A DNA stretch of 8,853 bases from JBBDXA01 sp040902585 (GTDB lineage Bacteria > Planctomycetota > Phycisphaerae > Phycisphaerales > Phycisphaeraceae). The DNA lies in the NCBI GenBank assembly GCA_040902585.1, contig JBBDXA010000022.1:1-8853 (forward strand). The letters are read 5' to 3'. A program made the translations under genes and the position numbers. This document shows positions 5,699 through 8,853 of this stretch, one piece after another (the stretch's first letter is position 1; the number at the start of each line of letters is the position of its first letter). The notes under the pieces are model-generated. The model did no database searches and was not told the origin of the DNA. It worked only from the letters and a program-made list of their open reading frames with translations.

Positions 5699-6926
5699 GG
5701 CGCACGAGCTGGGATTCATCTGCATCCTCAGCCAGCTCGCGAATGCGGGCCAGGAGAGATGGATCATCGCGCTCCATCAGATGATTGCCCGCGGCGATCA
5801 GGGCGTTGCGTTTGAACTGTTCGAGCTTGATGCGTTTGAGCGACGAGCGCACCACAGCCGCCCGGCGATCCGCTTCGCTCCAGTTGAGCACCTCCAAGAG
5901 CGGCAGGGCAGGCATTCGCGGCGCGTAAGCCACATCCGGTGAAGGCAACCGCTTGAGCTTGTCCGCATGCGACAGCGGCGACTCATCCGCACTCGTCCCC
6001 TCTTCCCCTCCCTCCGCTGCCACCCTTGGCCCCTGGCCCTCCACCCTTGGCCCTCCTCCCCCTTCCCCATTAAACGGACACACCTCCTGACACACATCGC
6101 ACCCCGCGATCCACTGTCCCATCGCCTCATGCAGCTCCGGATCGATCGCACTCTGATGCTCGATCGTCAAGTAACTGATGCAGCGCGAGGCGTCGATCGA
6201 GTAAGGCGTGATGCACTGCGTCGGACAGGCGTCGATGCAGCGCGTACACGCCCCGCAGTGATCCGTCGGCGGCGCGGTCCGCAGCGGCCAACCCTGCTCC
6301 GCGCTGGTCGCCATCGCCAGCGTGGTGACGATCTCGCCCAGCAGCAGCCATGATCCGAGCTGCGGGTGAATGAGCAACGTGTGCTTGCCGATCCATCCCA
6401 GTCCCGCGCGGGCGGCGTGCTCGCGTTCCAGCAGCGGGGCGGTATCGACAGCCGAGCGGAAGACATGCGCAGGCCACTTCACCGCCAGGGCGTTGGCCAG
6501 GCTGTGCAAGCGGGCCTTGATGACATGGTGATAGTCGTCCCCCTGGGCGTAGCGGGCGATGAGGCCGGAGGGGGAAGGAACGGAGGGACGGAGGGACGAA
6601 GGCACGAAGGGATTGATGGAATCTCTCTGCGTTCCTCCCTCTGTCCCTGCGTCCCTTTGTCCCTTCGTTCCTTCCGCATACCGATCCGCCACGCAGATCA
6701 CCGCCTTCGCCCCCGGCACCAGGACGCGCGGGTCGAGGTACTGCTCCATGCCGGTGTCGAGGTAATCCATCTCGCCGTGCCTGCCCGCGGCGAGCCACTG
6801 GCGAATGTGCTCGGCGTGCTCACTCGGCTGGGCCGGTGCGATGCCGACAAGTGCAAAGCCCAGCGACTCAGCCACACGGAACACCGTCGCGGCACGCGGG
6901 GCGAGTTGGTCCAGGTCGGAAGGCAT
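5646..6926 (-). CDS. queG: Epoxyqueuosine reductase QueG with two repeat-derived insertions
   Basis: A 426-residue iron-sulfur and cobalamin enzyme that reduces epoxyqueuosine to queuosine in tRNA, the last step of the pathway, in the cytoplasm. Key parts are GLIARYAQGDDYH (121-133) and the catalytic-type Asp161 in VDTAPLLER, then GLGWIGKHTLL. Ferredoxin-like cluster ligands are CGACTRCIDACP (Cys224, 227, 230, 234), with Cys249 in RCISYLTIEH, and CDVCQEVCP (Cys276, 279, 283). A HEAT-like tail includes RNALIAAGNH. It exceeds the common 310-390 residue range because of two low-complexity loops: residues 85-120 (octamer repeat, Thr/Gly/Arg- then Ser/Pro-rich) and about 287-312 (heptamer repeat, Gly-rich). 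Both are in frame at sites where the family is variable, so the enzyme may still work. There is no Shine-Dalgarno before ATG 6926. The gene lies downstream of rpsI across a terminator. Its last 53 bp overlap the convergent gene. Confidence 0.93.
   Translation of the reverse strand: MPSDLDQLAPRAATVFRVAESLGFALVGIAPAQPSEHAEHIRQWLAAGRHGEMDYLDTGMEQYLDPRVLVPGAKAVICVADRYAEGTKGQRDAGTEGGTQRDSINPFVPSSLRPSVPSPSGLIARYAQGDDYHHVIKARLHSLANALAVKWPAHVFRSAVDTAPLLEREHAARAGLGWIGKHTLLIHPQLGSWLLLGEIVTTLAMATSAEQGWPLRTAPPTDHCGACTRCIDACPTQCITPYSIDASRCISYLTIEHQSAIDPELHEAMGQWIAGCDVCQEVCPFNGEGGGGPRVEGQGPRVAAEGGEEGTSADESPLSHADKLKRLPSPDVAYAPRMPALPLLEVLNWSEADRRAAVVRSSLKRIKLEQFKRNALIAAGNHLMERDDPSLLARIRELAEDADESQLVRLTAKQVLERLHRLAPRR
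6020..6068. repeat. Heptamer tandem repeat inside queG
   Basis: Seven consecutive 7-bp units run CCACCCT, TGGCCCC, TGGCCCT, CCACCCT, TGGCCCT, CCTCCCC, CTTCCCC on the + strand. The first five alternate two closely related heptamers; the last two are degenerate C-rich units. On the coding strand they encode residues of about 287-303 of QueG (Gly-rich, with GPRVEGQGPRV). Forty-nine bases is not a multiple of three, and the block lies just after the last iron-sulfur cysteine. Confidence 0.75.
6575..6676. repeat. Palindromic octamer-repeat element inside queG (copy A)
   Basis: The left arm has four 8-bp units at 6580-6611: ACGGAGGG twice, ACGAAGGC, ACGAAGGG. A 25-bp centre separates it from a right arm of four inverted units at 6637-6668: CCCTCTGT, CCCTGCGT, CCCTTTGT, CCCTTCGT. 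Flanking AAGGA and TCCTT extend the symmetry. The transcript could fold into a long, imperfect hairpin. The element encodes QueG residues 85-120 in frame. The same design recurs at 6934-7079. Confidence 0.85.
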
Positions 6927-6933
6927 AGGGTGA

Positions 6934-7079
6934 AGGAACGGAGGGACGAAGGGACGGAGGCACGAAGGGGGAAGGCACGAAGGGAGCGGAAGGGGAGCTG
7001 TTTCACGCGAAGGGCTTCTTGTTCCCCCTTCGTTCCTCCGTCCCTCCGTCCCTCCGTTCCTTCCGCCTCCGTTCCTTCC
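6934..7079. repeat. Palindromic octamer-repeat element between rpsI and queG (copy B)
   Basis: The left arm at 6938-6984 has ACGGAGGG, ACGAAGGG, ACGGAGGC, ACGAAGGG, a 7-bp spacer unit, then ACGAAGGG. The right arm at 7026-7057 has CCCTTCGT, TCCTCCGT and CCCTCCGT twice, and continues into a CCTTCCGCCTCCGTTCCTTCC tail (split: CCTTCCGCCTCC then GTTCCTTCC). The central 41 bp (6985-7025) are not repetitive. The element fills most of the 224-bp space between the rpsI stop and queG start, so the queG leader must pass through it. It begins 8 bp upstream of the queG ATG. No promoter for queG could be recognised within it. Confidence 0.85.
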
Positions 7080-7087
7080 TCATAATA

Positions 7088-7119
7088 CAACCACCCGCCG
7101 TGGACCCGGCGGGTGATTG
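7088..7119 (-). terminator. Hairpin terminator downstream of rpsI
   Basis: CACCCGCCG (7092-7100) and CGGCGGGTG (7107-7115) form a perfect 9-bp stem with a 6-nt loop. Three more A/T and G/C pairs lie beyond one mismatch (7088-7090 with 7117-7119). Read in the rpsI direction, the stem is followed by GTATTATG, which is only moderately U-rich. It lies 32 bp after the rpsI stop and fits the end of the rplM-rpsI unit. Confidence 0.6.
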
Positions 7120-7150
7120 GGATCGATCGGATGAAACTTGTCGATGGCGA

Positions 7151-7651
7151 TCAACGCTTGGAGAACTGGAACCGGCGGCGAGCGCCGGGCTGGCCGTACT
7201 TCTTACGCTCGACCTTACGCGGATCGCGGGTGAGCATGTTGTGTTCACGCAGGATCGGCTCGAGCGAAGGGTCGTAACCGAGCAGCGCCCGGCTTACGCC
7301 CAGCTTCACCGCGCCGGCCTGACCGGTCACGCCGCCGCCGTGGGCGTTCACGAACACATCCAGCTTGCCGGTCATCTGCGTCGCTTCCAGCGCGATACAG
7401 GCATCCGACTGGTCGCGAAGCTCGCGGAAGAAGTCCTTCACATCGCGGCCGTTGATCAGGAACTTGCCTGAACCGGGCTTCACACGAACCCGCGCCACCG
7501 AAGTCTTGCGGCGACCCGTGCCCCAAATGAAGCCACCCTTGTCCGGCTTGGCGGGCTGACGCACCGGGCGCTCGGCCACGGCTGCGACCGCCACTGCGGC
7601 ACCGGTTGTTGCAATCCCTGTTGTCGTCGGTGAGTCAACCATAAGTATCAT
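7151..7651 (-). CDS. rpsI: 30S ribosomal protein S9 (uS9)
   Basis: A 166-residue protein of the small ribosomal subunit, whose C-terminal tail reaches the P-site tRNA. The canonical core starts at GTGRRKTSVARV (residues 44-55). It continues with GSGKFLINGRD, VNAHGGGVTGQAGA and RALLGYDPSLEPIL, and closes with the invariant basic tail KKYGQPGARRRFQFSKR. Bacterial S9 is normally about 130 residues. The first 36 or so here are an Ala/Val/Thr-rich extension (TGIATTGAAVAVAAVAE). ATG 7651 and ATG 7642 are both possible starts; neither has a Shine-Dalgarno, and 7642 would give 163 residues. It follows rplM in the conserved order, but the usually short gap holds heptamer repeats. Confidence 0.96.
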   Translation of the reverse strand: MILMVDSPTTTGIATTGAAVAVAAVAERPVRQPAKPDKGGFIWGTGRRKTSVARVRVKPGSGKFLINGRDVKDFFRELRDQSDACIALEATQMTGKLDVFVNAHGGGVTGQAGAVKLGVSRALLGYDPSLEPILREHNMLTRDPRKVERKKYGQPGARRRFQFSKR

Positions 7652-7661
7652 TGAAGTTCGT

Positions 7662-7717
7662 GGTTCAGGGTTCGGGAGTCAGGAGTCAGGAGTCAGGGTT
7701 CAGGAGTCAGGAGTCAG
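7662..7717. repeat. Heptamer tandem repeat (GAGTCAG/GGTTCAG) upstream of rpsI
   Basis: Eight uninterrupted 7-bp units: GGTTCAG, GGTTCGG, GAGTCAG three times, GGTTCAG, GAGTCAG twice. The block ends 10 bp from the rpsI start codon, so in the transcript (read as TGACTCC/TGAACCC units) it occupies the place where a ribosome binding site would be expected. It is a different family from the GCTCAAA block next to it. Confidence 0.9.
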
Positions 7718-7730
7718 TCTTCATTCTCTG

Positions 7731-7765
7731 GCTCAAAGCTCAAAGCTCATCGCTCAAAGCTCAAA
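7731..7765. repeat. Heptamer tandem repeat (GCTCAAA) at the 3' end of rplM
   Basis: Five 7-bp units: GCTCAAA twice, GCTCATC, GCTCAAA twice. The last unit overlaps the end of rplM: its TCA at 7761-7763 is the TGA stop codon on the coding strand, and the final Leu codon is also repeat-derived. Thirteen bases separate this block from the GAGTCAG family. Confidence 0.9.
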
Positions 7766-8195
7766 GCGGCATCGGCTGCGGGTTCTGGGCTTGGTGATTG
7801 TGCTCGTGGCCGCGGAACAGCTTCAGGTTCTTGAGCATCTTCGACGCCAGCTTGTTCTTGGGCAGCATCCGGCGAACCGCACGCTCAAACAGCAGCTCCG
7901 GCCGATTCTTCAGCATCCACTGATAGCTGAAGTTCTTCTGGCCGCCAGGATAGAACACGTAAGTCTGGAACATCTTCTGCGCCGCCTTCTCGCCGGTCAT
8001 CTTGACCTTGTCGCAGTTGGTCACCACGACCACATCGCCCACCAGGTGGTGCGGGGTGTACGTGGGCTTGTTCTTGCCCATCAGCGCCATGGCGATCCTG
8101 GTGGACAGTCGGCCCAGAATCAGGTCGGTCGCATCCACGTGATACCACTGAGCGGGCACGTTGTTGTTCTTCGCAAGCGTCGTCTGACGGTTCAT
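7761..8195 (-). CDS. rplM: 50S ribosomal protein L13 (uL13)
   Basis: A 144-residue early-assembly protein of the large ribosomal subunit, close to the usual 142. It begins MNRQTTLAK and continues through QWYHVDATDLILGRLST, ALMGKNKPTYTPHHLVGDVV, VTNCDKVKMTGEKAAQK, and YPGGQKNFSYQWMLKNRPE. LLFERAVRRMLPKNKL and LKLFRGHEHNHQAQNP complete the family pattern. The frame extends four codons upstream to TTG 8207, but ATG 8195 gives the conserved N-terminus; neither has a Shine-Dalgarno. The gene is first in the rplM-rpsI unit, with a promoter just upstream. The last two codons and the stop fall in or beside the GCTCAAA repeat, so the extreme C-terminus (PQPMPL) may have been reshaped by the repeat. 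Confidence 0.96.
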   Translation of the reverse strand: MNRQTTLAKNNNVPAQWYHVDATDLILGRLSTRIAMALMGKNKPTYTPHHLVGDVVVVTNCDKVKMTGEKAAQKMFQTYVFYPGGQKNFSYQWMLKNRPELLFERAVRRMLPKNKLASKMLKNLKLFRGHEHNHQAQNPQPMPL

Positions 8196-8237
8196 CGCTG
8201 GCACCAATAGAGCAGAGGGACAAAAGTGGAACGGAGA

Positions 8238-8265
8238 AGTTTAACGAAAGTGATCAACCTGTCAA
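8238..8265 (-). promoter_or_regulatory. Sigma-70-type promoter for rplM-rpsI
   Basis: On the minus strand a perfect TTGACA -35 (8265-8260) is followed after 16 bp by TAAACT (8243-8238), 4 of 6 to the -10 consensus. Transcription would begin near 8231, giving a leader of about 36 nt before the rplM ATG. The leader is too short to hold a large L13-binding structure. Confidence 0.6.
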
Positions 8266-8287
8266 ACCGGGCACCCCCTCGGCAAAG

Positions 8288-8309
8288 CCCACCCACTCCC
8301 GTGGGTGGG
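8288..8309. repeat. GC-rich palindrome upstream of the rplM promoter
   Basis: CCCACCCAC (8288-8296) and GTGGGTGGG (8301-8309) form a perfect 9-bp inverted repeat with a TCCC loop. It lies just upstream of the rplM -35, so it is not in the transcribed leader as predicted. No T-run follows on either strand. It may be a regulator site, a repeat copy, or a barrier between transcription units. Confidence 0.5.
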
Positions 8310-8436
8310 TCAATGGGCGGCTCCCCGCTTTCCTAACGACTTCGTCCAAAAGTAGCCACATGTCTACCTACCCCCCTACCCCCTGGTAGCCATTTGCTTG
8401 TAAGTGCAGGCATTTCATTTCCTTATCGTTTGGCTA

Positions 8437-8476
8437 CCCCGTGTCTACCCCGTGTCTACTAGACACGGGTTTTCTT
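8437..8476 (+). terminator. Terminator-like palindrome with duplicated left arm
   Basis: CCCCGTGTCTA occurs twice in tandem (8437-8447 and 8448-8458). The second copy forms a 10-bp-arm palindrome with TAGACACGGG (8460-8469) around one central base, and TTTTCTT follows at 8470-8476. As RNA read on the + strand this is a textbook intrinsic terminator, although no + strand gene lies upstream within 2.7 kb. The duplicated arm allows two alternative hairpins. It could end an unrecognised small RNA, stop antisense transcription, or be a recombination site. Confidence 0.5.
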
Positions 8477-8615
8477 ACAAAGCGGACCGGCTGACTCCAA
8501 ATCATCGCGACCCGCCGGGACGGATCCCTCGGCGAGGTGACAGGATATGCTATATTTTACCTAACATCAGCCAGCGGGTCAACCGGCATGGCCAGCGGGG
8601 CGAAGCGAATCCATT

Positions 8616-8643
8616 TTGAATTGGCCCGGCCCTGGCGTATCAT
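8616..8643 (+). promoter_or_regulatory. Candidate promoter for the 8728 secreted-protein gene
   Basis: TTGAAT (8616-8621, 4 of 6) and TATCAT (8638-8643, 5 of 6) are separated by 16 bp. Transcription would start near 8650, giving a leader of about 78 nt that contains the AAAGGAG ribosome binding site. A second AT-rich spot, TATGCTATATTTT at 8546-8558, has no matching -35. Confidence 0.4.
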
Positions 8644-8727
8644 AAACCCTCGTGCATTTTGTGGGGAAGAGAAGGTCTCAACCACCACCATTCCTATTCG
8701 TTGGAGTCAGCTTTGAAAGGAGCAACC

Positions 8728-8853
8728 ATGAGAGTCGGCTATCTATCAGTTTGCATCGGTATCGTTCTGGCATCCGTTACCCTCCGGCCGGCAGGGGCGG
8801 TCGTGATCGCCGAGGAAGACTTTGAAAGCTACGCCGCCGGTGCGAACCTCAAC
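8728..8853 (+). CDS. Secreted protein, N-terminal 42 residues only
   Basis: Truncated by the window end. A strong ribosome binding site, AAAGGAG (8716-8722), sits 5 nt before the ATG. The first 24 residues are a signal peptide (hydrophobic YLSVCIGIVLASVTL, probable cleavage after PAGA). The mature part opens VVIAEEDFESYAAGANLN. An 'EDFESYxxGxxL' opening is typical of secreted jelly-roll proteins of planctomycetes and other PEP-CTERM- or dockerin-bearing bacteria, where it often precedes GQxGW. Whether this one carries a C-terminal sorting signal cannot be seen. Presumably exported; function unknown. Confidence 0.8.
   Translation, partial: MRVGYLSVCIGIVLASVTLRPAGAVVIAEEDFESYAAGANLN

Larger units (their letters stand above)
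8208..8727. other. Non-coding stretch between rplM and the terminal secreted-protein gene
   Basis: About 520 bp without a supported gene. From left to right it holds the rplM promoter, a GC-rich palindrome (8288-8309), a CTACC-rich zone with three copies of TGTCTAC (8361, 8442, 8453), a terminator-like palindrome (8449-8473), and a promoter and ribosome binding site for the 8728 gene. TAGCCA occurs at 8353 and 8387 and its inverse TGGCTA at 8431. The one open frame of note (8404-8619, +) has no family-like sequence and no ribosome binding site. Confidence 0.6.

Noticed and set aside
6575..7079. CRISPR array
   Set aside because: The repeats are contiguous 8-bp units in inverted arms, with no unique 30-bp spacers, and no cas genes are present.
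6366..7085. 239-residue + strand open frame through the repeats
   Set aside because: It is antisense to queG and the octamer elements; its low-complexity Arg/Ser/Pro composition comes from the repeats.
7791..8210. 139-residue + strand open frame
   Set aside because: Antisense to rplM, which is unambiguous.
8288..8309. L13 autoregulatory leader for rplM
   Set aside because: The palindrome lies upstream of the well-formed TTGACA promoter, so it would not be in the mRNA; the predicted leader of 36 nt has no strong structure.
8481..8540. tRNA-like stretch with an anticodon-loop-like CTCCAAA flanked by GA/TC
   Set aside because: Only about three stem pairs form, there is no GGTTCGAATCC-type T-arm at the right distance, and no acceptor stem or D-arm could be built. 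It is not a tRNA; a degraded fragment cannot be proved by eye.
8404..8619. 71-residue + strand open frame in the non-coding stretch
   Set aside because: It has no ribosome binding site, runs through the terminator-like palindrome, and resembles no family.

Overview
The window reads as bacterial chromosome from a GC-rich member of the Planctomycetota, most likely a Phycisphaerae-type lineage. This is an inference from gene content. It has a secreted DUF1080 (3-keto-disaccharide hydrolase) protein, a membrane protein with a Cys4 zinc ribbon of the CxxCxYxLxG...CPECG type that is common in that class, a regulatory PTS pair (PtsN and HPr), and the start of a secreted protein with an 'EDFESYAAGANLN' N-terminus. 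No 16S rRNA or other decisive marker is present, and no plasmid, phage or CRISPR genes are seen.

Layout. Positions 1-1911 (+ strand) hold ptsN (EIIA-Ntr), an HPr gene with a TTG start, and an unrecognised 236-residue protein. Convergent to these is a four-helix membrane protein (1940-2722, -) with a C-terminal soluble domain. Divergent from that is a secreted DUF1080 protein (2858-3589, +), followed by a 677-residue zinc-ribbon membrane protein (3665-5698, +) that looks leaderless. Its 3' end overlaps by 53 bp the convergent queG gene (5646-6926, -), for epoxyqueuosine reductase. Upstream of queG on the same strand is the ribosomal protein pair rplM-rpsI (8195-7151, -), with a good promoter in front of rplM and a hairpin terminator after rpsI. 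A 0.5 kb non-coding stretch with two strong palindromes separates rplM from the first 42 codons of a secreted protein (8728 to window end, +).

The most unusual feature is a cluster of short tandem repeats between about 6.0 and 7.8 kb. Two palindromic elements each have one arm of four or more ACGRAGGG octamers and an opposite arm of inverted octamers; one lies inside queG and one between rpsI and queG. A third block of heptamers is also inside queG. Two further heptamer families fill the rplM-rpsI gap, and one of them supplies the rplM stop codon. The queG reading frame stays open through both internal blocks, which encode low-complexity loops. The units are 7 or 8 bp, so a change in copy number would shift the queG frame.

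Functional themes. PtsN and HPr suggest a phosphotransfer regulatory branch, with EI and any HPr kinase outside the window. rplM, rpsI and queG all serve translation (large subunit, small subunit, and tRNA queuosine synthesis). The DUF1080 protein and the terminal secreted protein fit an envelope-facing, polysaccharide-degrading lifestyle. No defence, biosynthetic or mobile gene system was recognised; the repeat-colonised translation locus is the best candidate for something not yet described.
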